Source: Gammaproteobacteria bacterium
Lineage (GTDB): Bacteria > Pseudomonadota > Gammaproteobacteria > Steroidobacterales > Steroidobacteraceae
Assembly: GCA_947452065.1 (NCBI GenBank)
Contig: CANGBB010000006.1
Span: forward strand, 1 to 64,000
Direction of reading: 5' to 3'
Length of the DNA: 64,000 nt
Made by a program: the position numbers and the translations under genes
The notes under the pieces: model-generated
Seen by the model: the letters and a program-made list of their open reading frames with translations, nothing else
Told to the model about the DNA's origin: nothing
The model's database searches: none
Shown here: positions 37,301 through 49,200 of the stretch, one piece after another
How the letters are laid out: each line of letters begins with the position of its first letter
How positions within the stretch are numbered: position 1 is the stretch's first letter

Positions 37301-38286
37301 TTCGCATTGGTGATGTCCAGCTGGATGAATCGCTGCGCGACCTGCGTGCGGCATGGTCAGCGACTTCGCACCAGATGCGTCGCCTGCGCGATGATCCGCA
37401 GTGCGCGGATGAGGAATATGCAGCACAGTTGGCCGACGAGGATCGCGGGCTCTTCTGGCAGCTTTCCTTTGATCCGCAGCAGGATGTGGCTGCTCCCTAT
37501 GTGGCACGTGGTGCGCGACCGCGCGTCGCTGTGCTGCGCGAGCAGGGCGTCAACAGTCAGCTGGAAATGGCAGCGGTTCTGGATCGCGCCGGATTTGAGG
37601 CGGTCGACATACACATGTCCGACCTGCTGGGCGGAGCGGGGCTGCAGGAGTTCCGCGGCCTAGTGGCCTGTGGCGGTTTTTCCTACGGCGACGTGTTGGG
37701 TGCCGGCGCGGGCTGGGCCAGTTCGATCCTCTTCCATGAGCGCACCCGTATCGAGTTCCAGCGCTTCTTCGAGCGCGGTGACACCTTTGCGCTGGGCGTG
37801 TGCAACGGCTGTCAGATGATGGCCCGATTGAAGGATCTGATCCCGGGTGCCGGACACTGGCCCGTCTTCATGCGCAATCGCAGCGAACAGTTCGAGGCGC
37901 GGCTCGCGCAGGTGGAAATTCTGCGTTCGCCTTCAGTGTTGTTGCGGGGCATGGAAGGTTCGCGCCTGCCGATTGCTGTGTCTCACGGCGAAGGGCGGCC
38001 GCAGTTTGCCAGCGATGCAGCGCTTCGCTCCTGTGCCGAGGGTGGTCTCATCGCCATCCGCTATATCGACAGTCATGGTGCGGTGGCGCAGACCTATCCA
38101 GCCAATCCGAACGGTGCGGCGCTGGGGATCGCGGCGCTGACCACGACCGATGGGCGAGTCACGATCACGATGCCACACCCGGAGCGCGTCTATCGCAGTG
38201 TGCAGAACTCGTGGCGGCCGCGTGACGCGGGCGAGGACAGCGGCTGGATGCGCATGTTCCGTAACGCCCGCGTCTGGGTGGACTGA
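34366..38286 (+). CDS. purL: Phosphoribosylformylglycinamidine synthase, single-chain
   Basis: ATP- and glutamine-dependent conversion of FGAR to FGAM in purine synthesis. The 1306-residue chain is the large single-chain type. It has an N-terminal PurS-like domain, two AIRS-type halves ([40 protein letters not shown]) and a C-terminal class I glutaminase. The glutaminase catalytic cysteine is Cys1146 in [10 protein letters not shown], with histidine and glutamate in the final PHPERV stretch. Full length, no frameshift seen. Its coding end runs into a hairpin that overlaps the 3' end of the convergent ettA gene. Confidence 0.96.
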   Translation: MLIYTGGSALSAFRQARLIERVQKQVPEVRGLEARHVYLVHERASLNPAAQERLGQLLEAQLGNAAAAVHSSAQGAPLSLFVFPRLGTISPWSSKATDIAQVCGLADLQRVERGIEFVLSTQIRDASQQHKCLELIAPLLHDRMTECVLRSLDDAAALFAQPAPRTLQTVSLAGGKQALQAANRDLGLALADDEIDYLFSAFSALRRDPTDVELMMFAQANSEHCRHKIFNAEFIIDGAPQPTSLFGMIRNTHRNAPEGTLSAYKDNGAVLAGSVGDRYFPDPDSRIYGAHRESIDLLIKVETHNHPTAIAPFAGAATGSGGEIRDEGAVGVGAKPKAGLVGFTVSNLQIPSFMQPWEQSIGRPGRIASALEIMLEGPIGAAAFNNEFGRPGISGYFRTFETTDGDTARGYHKPIMIAGGLGNVRRSHALKGEVSVGAKLVVLGGPAMLIGLGGGAASSVGSGTSNEDLDFASVQRGNPEMQRRAQEVIDRCWALGDANPIELIHDVGAGGLSNAVPEAVAHSQRGARIELRDVPNAEPGMSPLEIWCNEAQERYVLALKPAGLARFEAIAQRERCPYAVIGTTTDDGVLVVHDRTFGNDPVHLPIDVLLGKPPRMVRTVQQRVRSLSAQPQQSDGEALTGVPLREALYRVLQLPAVADKTFLITIGDRTVGGQISRDQFVGPWQVPVSDVAVTVADYTGHCGEAMAMGERTPLALIDAAASARMAVAEAITNIAAADIAALGDVKLSANWMAACGEPGEDADLYAAVRAVGEEFCPALGVSIPVGKDSLSMRTAWREAGAERKVVAPVSLIVSAFAPVRDVRRTLTPQLILGEAPTTLLLLDLGTGRNPLGASALAQVYGASGGGAADMRDPQRLRRFFALITELRSKGLVLAYHDRSDGGLAVTLVEMAFAGRTGLQIELDPSRGSALEQLFSEECGAVLQVENRHLPAVTELLKQHQLSDCAHVIGHPQSAQRVSIRIGDVQLDESLRDLRAAWSATSHQMRRLRDDPQCADEEYAAQLADEDRGLFWQLSFDPQQDVAAPYVARGARPRVAVLREQGVNSQLEMAAVLDRAGFEAVDIHMSDLLGGAGLQEFRGLVACGGFSYGDVLGAGAGWASSILFHERTRIEFQRFFERGDTFALGVCNGCQMMARLKDLIPGAGHWPVFMRNRSEQFEARLAQVEILRSPSVLLRGMEGSRLPIAVSHGEGRPQFASDAALRSCAEGGLIAIRYIDSHGAVAQTYPANPNGAALGIAALTTTDGRVTITMPHPERVYRSVQNSWRPRDAGEDSGWMRMFRNARVWVD

Positions 38287-38301
38287 ACCGGCGTCGTCGC
38301 C

Positions 38302-39975
<1,674 letters not shown>

Positions 39976-40019
39976 GCTGCTCCAGCCGCGGGCCGGCCTG
40001 TTTTGACGGGGGAGGGGTG

Positions 40020-40025
40020 CATTAT
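40020..40025 (+). promoter_or_regulatory. -10-like CATTAT seven bases before the deacetylase start
   Basis: CATTAT ends at 40025 and the in-frame ATG is at 40033. Spacing is consistent with a leaderless transcript, which also explains why no ribosome-binding site is found near any candidate start. Confidence 0.25.
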
Positions 40026-40032
40026 CCATGGA

Positions 40033-41079
40033 ATGGGTGGGGCTGGCGACGGCTGTGATAGTCTCCGCGCGGGCGCTGCACCAGCGTCGCCAGCGGTACG
40101 CGCCTTGAACCAGGTCCGGGCTGAAGTCGCATTGGTGGCTGGAGAGCGTTTGGCGCGCTACGGCTTTCCGGACGGCCATCCGTTCGGGCCGGATCGTCAC
40201 GCAGCCTTCATGCGCGAATTCGAGTTGCGCGGCCTTCGTCAGCGCGTTCGGATGCTCGATCCGGTTCAGGCCACGCGCGATGATCTCGAACTCTTCCATA
40301 CACCGGCGCATGTGGAGTTGGTGCGCGAGCGCTCAGTCACTGGCGGTGCGCCGCTCGACGGCGGCGATACGCCGTCTTACCGCGGCGTGTACGAGGCGGC
40401 AGCCTGTGTTGTAGGCGCCAGCCTCGCGGCAACGGAGTGGATCATGGCTGCCCCCGCGCGGCGGGCATTCGTGCCAATTGCCGGGCTCCACCATGCCGCG
40501 CGCGATCGTGCTGCGGGCTTCTGCGTCTTCAACGACTGCGGTGTCGTGATCGAGGCGCTGCGACGCCGTTTCGGTATCCAGCGCGTGGCCTACGTCGACA
40601 TCGATGCACATCATGGCGATGGCGTGTACTACGCCTTCGAGTCCGACCCGGACCTGATCGTGGCCGACATCCACGAGTGTGGTCACAGCCTGTATCCCGG
40701 AACCGGCCACGCCGATGAAACCGGCCGCCATGAGGCGCAGGGCACCAAGCTCAATTTGCCGCTGGATGCCGGCGCCGGTGACGCGGAGTTTGCGCAGGTC
40801 TGGGAACAGGCGCTGCATCATGTGGCGCGCTTCGAACCGGAATTTGTGCTGCTGCAATGTGGTGCCGACAGTATTGCCGGCGATCCGCTGACCCACCTGC
40901 AGTTGTCCACTGGAGCCCATGCGCGCGCCGCCGCCGATCTGGTCAGGCTGGCGGACCGGCTCGGCCACGGTCGCGTGCTCGCCGTGGGCGGGGGCGGGTA
41001 TGACCGGCGCAATCTCTCGCAGGCCTGGTGCGACGTGCTTTCGGCCCTGATCGAGCCGGATTCCGCGCCCCCGCTGTAG
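40033..41079 (+). CDS. Histone deacetylase family protein (AcuC/HDAC-like amidohydrolase)
   Basis: A zinc-dependent deacylase fold of up to 348 residues, removing acyl groups from protein lysines or small amides in the cytosol. Motifs: [21 protein letters not shown] with the catalytic histidine pair, [11 protein letters not shown] with the zinc Asp/His, [12 protein letters not shown] with the second Asp, and GGGGYDRRN. The N-terminal [16 protein letters not shown] matches AcuC-like enzymes. The start is uncertain: ATG 40033 is used, but TTG 40105 or TTG 40132 would fit homologues better in length. Substrate unknown; acetyl-CoA synthetase or polyamine amides are possible. A hairpin separates it from glyA. 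Confidence 0.82.
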   Translation: MGGAGDGCDSLRAGAAPASPAVRALNQVRAEVALVAGERLARYGFPDGHPFGPDRHAAFMREFELRGLRQRVRMLDPVQATRDDLELFHTPAHVELVRERSVTGGAPLDGGDTPSYRGVYEAAACVVGASLAATEWIMAAPARRAFVPIAGLHHAARDRAAGFCVFNDCGVVIEALRRRFGIQRVAYVDIDAHHGDGVYYAFESDPDLIVADIHECGHSLYPGTGHADETGRHEAQGTKLNLPLDAGAGDAEFAQVWEQALHHVARFEPEFVLLQCGADSIAGDPLTHLQLSTGAHARAAADLVRLADRLGHGRVLAVGGGGYDRRNLSQAWCDVLSALIEPDSAPPL

Positions 41080-41103
41080 GCTGCGGCCCGCCGGGCCGAA
41101 CTC

Positions 41104-41121
41104 TCCGGGCCGAAGCCCGGA
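41104..41121 (+). terminator. 7-bp hairpin between deacetylase and glyA
   Basis: TCCGGGC / GCCCGGA with a CGAA tetraloop, 25 bases after the deacetylase stop and 50 before glyA. No U-tract; may be a transcript end or a structured 5' leader of glyA. Confidence 0.3.
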
Positions 41122-41135
41122 TGGCGTCGATGCGC

Positions 41136-41141
41136 TACAAT
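41136..41141 (+). promoter_or_regulatory. -10 element TACAAT upstream of glyA
   Basis: TACAAT lies 29 bases before the glyA ATG, preceded by GCGC. No clear -35. It probably starts the glyA transcript. Confidence 0.35.
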
Positions 41142-41170
41142 AAAAGGCCCGTTTCCCCCTCAGGGTCGCC

Positions 41171-42424
<1,254 letters not shown>

Positions 42425-42452
42425 GTTCTGAGGCTTTGCGCCGGAGCGGCCG

Positions 42453-42995
42453 ATGCACTGTCCGTTCTGTGGGCATGACGAGACCAAGGTGACCGACTCG
42501 CGTCTGGCGGCCGACGGCCGCCAGATTCGTCGTCGTCGCGAATGTCTGAAGTGCGCTGAGCGCTTCACGACCTTTGAAAGCGCCGAGCTGCTCATGCCGC
42601 GCGTGGTCAAGTCCGATGGCAGTCGCGAACCCTATGATGAAGCCAAGGTCGCGGCCGGCATGACCCGCGCGCTGGAAAAGCGCCCTGTCAGCAGCGAGGC
42701 GATCGATCAGGCTGTTGCACGAATTTCGCACCGCTTGCGAGTCGAAGGCGAGCGCGAGGTGCCCTCGCGTCAGATCGGCGAGAGCGTCATGGAAGAATTG
42801 CGGCACCTAGACGAAGTGGCCTATGTGCGCTTCGCGTCCGTGTATCGCCACTTCCAGGATGTGGAGGCCTTTCAGGAGGCCGTGGACGATCTGCGTGGTC
42901 AGCCGCGGCCGCGCGACGCGAGTCGCGAGCAGTTATCGCTTCTGCCAGGCGAAGGCGCAGCAGCCCGCACGACACCCGAGAAAAAGAAGTCATGA
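42453..42995 (+). CDS. nrdR: Transcriptional repressor NrdR
   Basis: A 180-residue regulator of ribonucleotide reductase genes that binds NrdR boxes as an ATP/dATP-dependent oligomer. The N-terminal zinc ribbon is visible as [11 protein letters not shown] and [10 protein letters not shown], four cysteines in all. The ATP-cone follows (about residues 46-136) with [16 protein letters not shown] and the conserved end [19 protein letters not shown]. The C-terminus is about 25 residues longer than the common 150-residue form, ending in a charged tail with KKK. Its stop overlaps the ribD start (ATGA). Confidence 0.95.
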   Translation: MHCPFCGHDETKVTDSRLAADGRQIRRRRECLKCAERFTTFESAELLMPRVVKSDGSREPYDEAKVAAGMTRALEKRPVSSEAIDQAVARISHRLRVEGEREVPSRQIGESVMEELRHLDEVAYVRFASVYRHFQDVEAFQEAVDDLRGQPRPRDASREQLSLLPGEGAAARTTPEKKKS

Positions 42996-44098
42996 ACGCC
43001 TTCAGCGACGCGGATCGCGAATTCATGGCGCGTGCGCTGCAGCTGGCGGCGCGCGGCATGGACACTACGGACCCGAATCCGCGCGTGGGCTGCGTGGTGG
43101 TACGCGACGGGCGTGTGGTTGGTGAGGCCTGGCATGAGCGGGCGGGTGAGCCGCATGCCGAGCCGCGCGCTCTGCAGGCAGCGGGCGATGCCGCGGCGGG
43201 AGCCACTGCGTATGTGACACTCGAGCCCTGCGCTGCGCAGGGACGACGCCCGCCGTGTACGGAAGCCTTGCTGGCAGCGCGCGTGGCGCGTGTGGTTTAC
43301 GCAACCGAGGATCCCAATCCGTCCAAGTGCGGTGGCGCCGAGCAACTTAAAGCGGCCGGTGTCGTGGTGCAGGGCGGCTTGCTGGCGGATGAGGCGCGCG
43401 CTCTCAATCCGGGCTTCTTCAAGCGGCATGAGTGTGGCTTGCCGTTCGTGCGTGTGAAAATGGGTGTCAGTCTCGATGGGCGCAGTGCGCTGGCCAATGG
43501 CGCCAGCCGCTGGATCACCGGGCCGGCGGCGCGACAGGATGCTCAGCGCTATCGCGCCCGCAGTTCTGTGGTGCTGACGGGCGTCGGCACCGTGCTCGGT
43601 GATGATCCGGCGATGAATGTCCGTGTCGAGGGTGCGAGCCGTCAGCCATTGCGCGTGGTGCTCGATAGTCATCTGCGCAGTCCACCCGCTGCGCGCATCT
43701 TTGGCCGAGATGGGCCATCACTGGTGTTTGGCATTGAGGATCATTCGCAGCGACGTGCAGCGCTTGAGGCGGCGGGGGCGCGCGTAGAGATTCTGCCTGC
43801 AGCGGATGGATCGCGCGTGCCGCTGCGTCCGATGTTGCAGCGGCTCGCTGCACTGCATGCCAACGAGGTCTGGGTCGAGGCCGGCGCCACTCTGGCCGGT
43901 GCGCTACTGGCCGAGGATCTGGTGGATGAATTGATCGTGTATCTCGCGCCGTGCCTGCTCGGATCGGATGCGCGCGGGCTGGCGGATGTTCCAGCGCTGC
44001 AGTCGCTCGAGCAGCGATTGCGGCTGCGTTTCATCGACGTTCGCCCGATCGAGGATGATTTGCGAATTACGGCAGCGGTGCTGCCCAAGGAAGGCTGA
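42992..44098 (+). CDS. ribD: Riboflavin biosynthesis RibD (deaminase/reductase)
   Basis: A bifunctional 368-residue enzyme carrying out deamination and then NADPH-dependent reduction of the GTP-derived pyrimidine. The N-terminal cytidine-deaminase-like domain keeps the zinc ligands in PHAEPRAL and [11 protein letters not shown]. The C-terminal reductase has [17 protein letters not shown] and [13 protein letters not shown]. Oddity: the usual PCxHxGRTPPC is [11 protein letters not shown], without the family's histidine, and the DPNP stretch reads DPNPSKCGG where VAGxG is typical. The deaminase may therefore be altered in substrate handling, though the zinc site is intact. It is coupled to nrdR and followed by ribE four bases later. 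Confidence 0.92.
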   Translation: MNAFSDADREFMARALQLAARGMDTTDPNPRVGCVVVRDGRVVGEAWHERAGEPHAEPRALQAAGDAAAGATAYVTLEPCAAQGRRPPCTEALLAARVARVVYATEDPNPSKCGGAEQLKAAGVVVQGGLLADEARALNPGFFKRHECGLPFVRVKMGVSLDGRSALANGASRWITGPAARQDAQRYRARSSVVLTGVGTVLGDDPAMNVRVEGASRQPLRVVLDSHLRSPPAARIFGRDGPSLVFGIEDHSQRRAALEAAGARVEILPAADGSRVPLRPMLQRLAALHANEVWVEAGATLAGALLAEDLVDELIVYLAPCLLGSDARGLADVPALQSLEQRLRLRFIDVRPIEDDLRITAAVLPKEG

Positions 44099-44102
44099 GC
44101 CC

Positions 44103-44702
44103 ATGTTCACCGGGATCATTCAGGATGTGGGCCTCATTAGTGCCATCGACTCCGGCAAGGCCGGGGAGCGTCGAGTGGCGATCCGCTGCCCGCGGCTGGA
44201 TCTCACGCGCTGTGTGCTCGGCGACAGCATCGCCGTTGCTGGCATCTGTCTCACCGTTATCGATCTCCAGTCCGGAGTGTTCGCAGCCGAAGTCTCGCGT
44301 GAGACACTGGCTGTCACCACGTCCGGTGCGTGGCAGGTCGGTCAGCGCGTTAATCTCGAGCCGGCGTTGCGCATGGGCGACGCGCTAGGTGGTCACCTGG
44401 TCAGCGGTCATGTGGATGGCGTGGCGGAACTCCTCGCCTGTGTCCAGGATGTCGGCTCGCTGCGGATGCAGTGGCGTGTACCAGCTCCGCTTGCCCGCTA
44501 CATTGCGCGTAAGGGCTCAGTGACCCTCGACGGCGTGAGTCTGACGGTCAATGCAGTCGAAGGCGCACAATTCGATGTGAATCTTATTCCCCACACTCAG
44601 GCGGTTACCACGTTGGGCGCATTGGCTCCCGGCGCGCGGGCCAATATCGAGGTGGATCTTATGGCACGCTACGCAGAACGCCTGATGCCGGCGATGGACT
44701 GA
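44103..44702 (+). CDS. ribE: Riboflavin synthase, alpha subunit
   Basis: Dismutates two 6,7-dimethyl-8-ribityllumazine molecules into riboflavin and a pyrimidine. A 199-residue chain made of two similar lumazine-binding barrels: [10 protein letters not shown] with VAGICLTV, then [23 protein letters not shown] with [11 protein letters not shown]. It starts at ATG 44103, which gives the classic MFTGI start; the frame is open further upstream within ribD. Symbol usage varies: ribE here is the synthase also called ribC in other species. Confidence 0.95.
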   Translation: MFTGIIQDVGLISAIDSGKAGERRVAIRCPRLDLTRCVLGDSIAVAGICLTVIDLQSGVFAAEVSRETLAVTTSGAWQVGQRVNLEPALRMGDALGGHLVSGHVDGVAELLACVQDVGSLRMQWRVPAPLARYIARKGSVTLDGVSLTVNAVEGAQFDVNLIPHTQAVTTLGALAPGARANIEVDLMARYAERLMPAMD

Positions 44703-44711
44703 AAGCAAGTG

Positions 44712-45824
44712 ATGAACACGACCCAGGAAATCCTCGACGAACTGAGCGCCGGCCGCATGGTCATCATCATGGATGATGAAGACCGTGAGAACGAAGGTGA
44801 TCTGGTGATGGCTGCCGAAAAGGTGCGCCCCGAGGACATCAATTTCATGGCGCGCTACGGTCGCGGTCTGATCTGTCTGACGCTGACGCGTGAGCGTTGT
44901 GCGCAGTTGCGTTTGCCACTGATGGTTAGCGATACCGACCGCGAGCAGCGCACCAACTTCACCTTGTCGATCGAGGCCGCTGAGGGCATTACCACCGGCA
45001 TTTCCGCCTACGACCGTGCCCACACCGTGCAGGCCGCGGTGCGTGCCAATGCGCGTCCGGAAGATCTGCGTCAGCCCGGTCATGTGTTTCCGGTCATGGC
45101 GCAGCCCGGTGGCGTGCTGACTCGAGCCGGACACACTGAGGCCGGCTGTGATCTGGCGCGGCTGGCGGGTTTTGAGGCCTCGTCAGTGATCGTTGAGATC
45201 ATGAACGAGGACGGCACCATGGCGCGCCGTCCACAGCTTGAGGAATTCGCGCGGGCACACAACCTGCGCATCGGCACCATCGCCGATCTGATCCGCTATC
45301 GACTGCAGACTGAGCGTTCGGTGGAGCGCGTGGCGTCGCAGACCGTCGAGACCGAGTTCGGCAGCTTCGAGTTGTGCTGCTACGAAGATCACGTCAATCG
45401 CGATGTGCATCTGGCGCTGGTGCGCGGCAAGATCAATGCCGCTGAGCCCGTCATGGTGCGCGTGCATCTGACCGACACACTGCGTGATCTGGTCGGTGTT
45501 CGCGGTGGTGTTAGCGGGCGTTCTTGGACACTGCGCGAGGCAATGGCTCGCGTGGCGCAGGCGCCGAGCGGTGTGGTGGTTATCCTCCGACATAACGAGA
45601 CCCCACGCGAGCTGGCCGATGCGATCCGCACGCCGGGCCGCCGCACGACGCAAGATTCCGGCAAAAATCAGTCGGGCGCGGTGCTGCGCACCTTTGGTGT
45701 CGGAGCGCAAATCCTGCAGGATCTCGGTGTGCAGCGCATGCGCGTGCTGTCGGCGCCGCGTCAGCTGCACGGTCTCGCGGCCTTTGGCCTGGAGATCGTG
45801 GAATACATCGATGGAGCCGACTGA
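44712..45824 (+). CDS. ribBA: 3,4-DHBP synthase with degenerate GTP cyclohydrolase II domain
   Basis: The N-terminal domain (about 1-200) makes 3,4-dihydroxy-2-butanone 4-phosphate from ribulose-5-P. Its [11 protein letters not shown], acidic Mg site and [17 protein letters not shown] are intact. The C-terminal half (about 205-370) has the fold outline of GTP cyclohydrolase II ([18 protein letters not shown]), but all three zinc cysteines of the usual C-x-GD-x-FGS-x-x-C-x-C stretch are missing and the catalytic R-Q-E-G-R-G loop is RHNETPREL. So it is probably only a DHBP synthase, and a separate ribA is needed. I use ATG 44712; GTG 44709 is an alternative. Confidence 0.92.
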   Translation: MNTTQEILDELSAGRMVIIMDDEDRENEGDLVMAAEKVRPEDINFMARYGRGLICLTLTRERCAQLRLPLMVSDTDREQRTNFTLSIEAAEGITTGISAYDRAHTVQAAVRANARPEDLRQPGHVFPVMAQPGGVLTRAGHTEAGCDLARLAGFEASSVIVEIMNEDGTMARRPQLEEFARAHNLRIGTIADLIRYRLQTERSVERVASQTVETEFGSFELCCYEDHVNRDVHLALVRGKINAAEPVMVRVHLTDTLRDLVGVRGGVSGRSWTLREAMARVAQAPSGVVVILRHNETPRELADAIRTPGRRTTQDSGKNQSGAVLRTFGVGAQILQDLGVQRMRVLSAPRQLHGLAAFGLEIVEYIDGAD

Positions 45825-45839
45825 GGCGGCGCCGGTCGG

Positions 45840-45845
45840 TATACT
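45840..45845 (+). promoter_or_regulatory. -10 element TATACT six bases before ribH
   Basis: TATACT preceded by GTCGG; six bases separate it from the ribH ATG at 45852. There is no Shine-Dalgarno site, so a promoter internal to the rib unit giving leaderless ribH mRNA is possible. Same spacing as the element at 6030. Confidence 0.4.
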
Positions 45846-45851
45846 GCACCC

Positions 45852-46322
45852 ATGGTTCAGAGCGGAAAACATCATCACTCCGAGGAGGCACGCGGGCTGC
45901 GGCTTGTTGTGCTCGCGGCCCGTTACAACGAATCCATCGTCGGACAGATGCTGGACGGCGCGCGGGAGCGCTGGGTGGAACTAGGCGGCGATCCCGGTCA
46001 GCTGCGCGTCGAGCGGGTGCCGGGAGCCTTCGAACTCCCACTGGCAGCGCGTCAGTTCGCTCATGCCAAAGCGGCCGATGCGATCGTGGCGCTCGGCTGC
46101 GTGATCCGCGGCGACACCGCGCATTTTGATTTCGTGGCCGGTGAGTGCGCCCGCGGATTGCAGCAGGTGATGCTCGATACCGGCTTACCCGTAAGCTTCG
46201 GGGTGCTGACCACCGAGACTGAGGCCCAGGCGCAGGAGCGCGCCTCGCCAGATCAGATGAACAAAGGCGCTGAGGCCGTGGATACGGCTGTGCAGATGGC
46301 GCGCCTGCTGCAGCGAATCTGA
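45852..46322 (+). CDS. ribH: 6,7-dimethyl-8-ribityllumazine synthase
   Basis: Condenses 3,4-DHBP with the pyrimidine product to give the substrate of RibE. 156 residues with ARYNESIV, VPGAFELPLAA (substrate pocket), VALGCVIRGDTAHFDFVAGECA (catalytic histidine region) and PVSFGVLTTET. It starts with an 11-residue tail (VQSGKHHHSEE) containing three histidines. Located 27 bases after ribBA, with nusB seven bases after. Confidence 0.95.
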   Translation: MVQSGKHHHSEEARGLRLVVLAARYNESIVGQMLDGARERWVELGGDPGQLRVERVPGAFELPLAARQFAHAKAADAIVALGCVIRGDTAHFDFVAGECARGLQQVMLDTGLPVSFGVLTTETEAQAQERASPDQMNKGAEAVDTAVQMARLLQRI

Positions 46323-46329
46323 CCCCGCG

Positions 46330-46764
46330 ATGGCTGGTATTCAACGTAGTTCCGCAGCGCGTGCGCTAGCGCGCAAGCTCGCCCTGCAGGCCCTGTACAG
46401 TTGGCAGCTCAACGAGCGGCCGTGGCAGGATCTGATCACCGAGTTCGCTACCGATGCGGACATGCCGCGGGCCGATGGAGAGTATTTCCGCGCCCTGATT
46501 GAGGGCGTTTGTGGCACCCATGCGCAATTGGACGAGTCACTGACTCCGTTCCTGAACGTCAAGGCCGCTCAACTGGATGCCATCGAACATGCGGTGCTCT
46601 GGATTGCGGCCCATGAATTGCGGCATCAGCCCGAGGTGCCTTTTCGCGTCGTGATCAACGAGGCGGTGGGCCTGACCAAACGTTTCGGTGCCACTGACGC
46701 TCACAAATTCGTTAATGCCGTGCTCGATCGCGCGGCCCGCGAGTGGCGCTTGAATGAGCGCTGA
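46330..46764 (+). CDS. nusB: Transcription antitermination factor NusB
   Basis: A 144-residue all-helical RNA-binding protein that works with NusE (S10) on rRNA antitermination. Features: ARKLALQALYSWQLNERPW at the N-terminus, ALIEGV, and the family end with RVVINEAVGLTKRFGATDAHKFVNAVLD. The gene lies seven bases after ribH, and thiL overlaps its last 11 bases, which is the usual arrangement. Confidence 0.95.
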   Translation: MAGIQRSSAARALARKLALQALYSWQLNERPWQDLITEFATDADMPRADGEYFRALIEGVCGTHAQLDESLTPFLNVKAAQLDAIEHAVLWIAAHELRHQPEVPFRVVINEAVGLTKRFGATDAHKFVNAVLDRAAREWRLNER

Positions 46765-47770
46765 GGCGTCGCGGCCCGCCGGTGCCTACGGTGTGGTCGC
46801 GGACGCCGACGAGACGCGGCTGATCGAGCGTTACTTCGCCCGTCTGGGTCCGGTGCGTACCGATGTCGCTCTTGGCATTGGGGATGATGCCGCGCTCCTG
46901 CGCCCGCAGAATTGCTGCGAGCTGGTCATGACCACAGACACGCTGGTCGAGGGTAGCCACTTCCTGCCCGGAGCCGATGCGCGCTCGCTCGGACACCGCG
47001 CGATGGCGGTGAATCTCAGTGATATCGCGGCGATGGGAGCCGAGCCCTGTTGGGCGCTTTTGTCGCTGACAATGCCAACTGTCGACCACGCCTGGCTGGA
47101 GGCGTTCTGCGCTGGTTTCGGGGCGCAGCTCCATGCTCATGCAGTGGCGTTGGCCGGCGGCAACCTAGCGCGCGGGCCGCTCAATATCGGCGTGCAGCTA
47201 TGCGGTCAGGCACCCGCTGGCGAGGCGCTGACACGCACGGGCGCGCGGAGCGGTGATTTGATCTGCGTCAGTGGTACGGTCGGTGACGCCGGTGCTGGCC
47301 GCGAGCTTGCGCTCTCGGGCGCACCCAGTGCTGAGACGGCTCTTGGCCGACTGCGCCAGCGATTCGACTATCCTCAGGCTCGCGTGGCGCTCGGTCGCCA
47401 GCTGCGTGGTCTGGCCAGCGCCTGTATCGATGTGTCCGATGGACTGTGGCGCGATCTGGGTCGGCTGGTACAGGCCAGCGGTTGCGGCGCCAACGTGGTG
47501 GCGGAAGATCTGCCGTTGTCAGCGGCGCTGCGCGAAGCGGCCGGCGCGCGCGCACTCGAGTTCGCACTGCGGGGTGGAGAGGACTACGAACTGCTCTTTA
47601 CGCTCCCCCCATCCCGTCTGCCTGCGTTGCGGGCCGTGGCGCTGGATGCGAGTACGGCATGCACAGTGATCGGTGTCTGTGACGATTCGGGAGTGCTGCG
47701 GCTCCAGCAGGGCGGAGTCACACGCCAGCCGGGGGCCGACGGCTTCGATCACTTTTTAGCGCCCGGCTGA
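46754..47770 (+). CDS. thiL: Thiamine-monophosphate kinase
   Basis: ATP-dependent phosphorylation of thiamine phosphate to thiamine pyrophosphate. At 338 residues it shows GIGDDAAL, TTDTLVEGSHF, NLSDIAAMGAEP and CIDVSDGLWRDLG, as expected for this AIRS-like kinase. One departure: the metal-binding motif GGDTT near residue 135 reads GGNLARG, with Asn for Asp. Other ligands look intact, so activity is likely. It starts at ATG 46754, 11 bases inside nusB, and the unit ends here after a 108-base gap without another gene. Confidence 0.92.
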   Translation: MSAEASRPAGAYGVVADADETRLIERYFARLGPVRTDVALGIGDDAALLRPQNCCELVMTTDTLVEGSHFLPGADARSLGHRAMAVNLSDIAAMGAEPCWALLSLTMPTVDHAWLEAFCAGFGAQLHAHAVALAGGNLARGPLNIGVQLCGQAPAGEALTRTGARSGDLICVSGTVGDAGAGRELALSGAPSAETALGRLRQRFDYPQARVALGRQLRGLASACIDVSDGLWRDLGRLVQASGCGANVVAEDLPLSAALREAAGARALEFALRGGEDYELLFTLPPSRLPALRAVALDASTACTVIGVCDDSGVLRLQQGGVTRQPGADGFDHFLAPG

Positions 47771-47878
47771 TTCCGCCCGCACCGGGGGCGCAAAGCGAGT
47801 AGGTAACTCGGGATTCGCATCACAGCCTGTGAGACTCAGGAGCCCTATGCTGACGGCCTGATCCACAGTGGTGTCTCC

Positions 47879-49183
47879 ATGGCTGTCGCGAATTCCCCCG
47901 AAAATCAGGCTGCGCTCGCTGTGCCCGAGCGTATTGGCAAGTACATGGTCGTCAACCCGGTGGGGCGAGGCAGCACCGGTACGGTCTACCTCTCGCATGA
48001 TCCCTATTATGGCCGCGACGTCGCGATCAAGGTCTACAACGCCGGATCCAACGGCGATGCGGCGCAGTCCACAGTGGCTCGCAAGATGTTTCTCTCCGAA
48101 GCACACATGGTGGGGCGGTTACAGCATCCGAACATTCTGCCGATCTACGATGCCGGTGAGGAGCAGGGACGCTGCTATGTGGTGACTGAGCATATCCACG
48201 GCGCCCGTACTCTCGCGTCCTTCTGTCATCCTGACAATCTCTTGCGACTGGATGATCTGATCGCAATCCTGTTCAAGTGCGCCAAAGCTCTGCATTACGC
48301 CCACACGCGCGGCGTGGTTCATCGCGATATCAAACCATCCAACATCATGCTGACTCAGGACAGCGATGTGCGCATCATCGACTTTGGCATCGCGCTGGTG
48401 GCCGGTTCCGATAGTGATCGCATCGAGGGTATTGCCGGATCGCCCAGCTACATGTCGCCTGAGCAGGTGCAAAGCTTCGAGCTGACTGGCCGATCGGACA
48501 TCTACTCGCTGGGAGCGACGCTGTACGAGTTACTCACCGGGATCCGTCCATTCAAAGGCGGCAACCTGGGCAAGCTCATGCATCAGATCGTCTATGGAAC
48601 CCCGACACCTATCCGCTCGCTCCGCAGCGATGTCCCGGAGGAGTTGGAAGCCGTGGTGGTGCGCGCCATGCAGAAACACCCGGATGCCCGCTATGCCAGC
48701 GGCCTTGAGATGGCTGCGGCATTGACCCGTGCGCATCAGCGGGTGAGTCAGGACAACAGCCGCTTGCTCCAACAAGAACAGTTCGGCGTGTTGCGCCGTC
48801 TAAAGTTCTTTCACGAATTCTCGCATGCCGAGATTCACGAGTTGCTCCGCGCCAGTCAATGGCACGAGTACGTCGATGGCGAGGAGATCGTGAAAGAGGG
48901 CGAGATGGACGAGCGTTTTTATGTGATCGTGGCTGGCCAATGCAGCGTGCTGCGCCATGGCCAGCCCGTTGGCGCTCTGGGGACTGGCGATTGCTTCGGC
49001 GAGGCCAGCTATATGCCGGGTGCCCGACGTGCAGCCACGGTGCGCGCGCGCGGTCCGGTCACTGCGCTGAAGGTAAGTTCAACATTGCTCGAACTGGTTT
49101 CGGCCGCCTGTCAGCTGCGCTTCAACCGGGTATTTCTCAAGTCGCTTCTAGGCCGGCTGCAGAGCGGCGTGCGGACGAACTGA
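47879..49183 (+). CDS. Serine/threonine kinase with C-terminal cyclic-nucleotide-binding domain
   Basis: A 434-residue soluble protein. Residues 20-280 are a Hanks-type kinase: GRGSTGTVY, VAIKVY with Lys51, VHRDIKPSN with Asp150 and Asn155, IIDFGIAL with Asp168, SPSYMSPEQV. Residues 310-420 form a cNMP-binding domain with a phosphate cassette like FGE...ARRAATV, keeping the glutamate and arginine. So it may be a bacterial protein kinase gated by cAMP or a related nucleotide, or an envelope/stress sensor input. There is no membrane segment. The gap upstream (47771-47878) has no clear promoter or RBS. Targets unknown; the family fusion is known from some bacteria. Confidence 0.88.
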   Translation: MAVANSPENQAALAVPERIGKYMVVNPVGRGSTGTVYLSHDPYYGRDVAIKVYNAGSNGDAAQSTVARKMFLSEAHMVGRLQHPNILPIYDAGEEQGRCYVVTEHIHGARTLASFCHPDNLLRLDDLIAILFKCAKALHYAHTRGVVHRDIKPSNIMLTQDSDVRIIDFGIALVAGSDSDRIEGIAGSPSYMSPEQVQSFELTGRSDIYSLGATLYELLTGIRPFKGGNLGKLMHQIVYGTPTPIRSLRSDVPEELEAVVVRAMQKHPDARYASGLEMAAALTRAHQRVSQDNSRLLQQEQFGVLRRLKFFHEFSHAEIHELLRASQWHEYVDGEEIVKEGEMDERFYVIVAGQCSVLRHGQPVGALGTGDCFGEASYMPGARRAATVRARGPVTALKVSSTLLELVSAACQLRFNRVFLKSLLGRLQSGVRTN

Positions 49184-49200
49184 GCCAGCTGCCGCCCAGT

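Noticed and set aside
40105-40137. TTG/GTG starts for the deacetylase as the preferred choice
   Set aside because: Not excluded, but none has a ribosome-binding site, while ATG 40033 has a -10-like element at leaderless spacing.
42425-44102. FMN riboswitch for the rib genes
   Set aside because: ribD overlaps nrdR and the 28-base glyA-nrdR gap is far too short for an RFN element.
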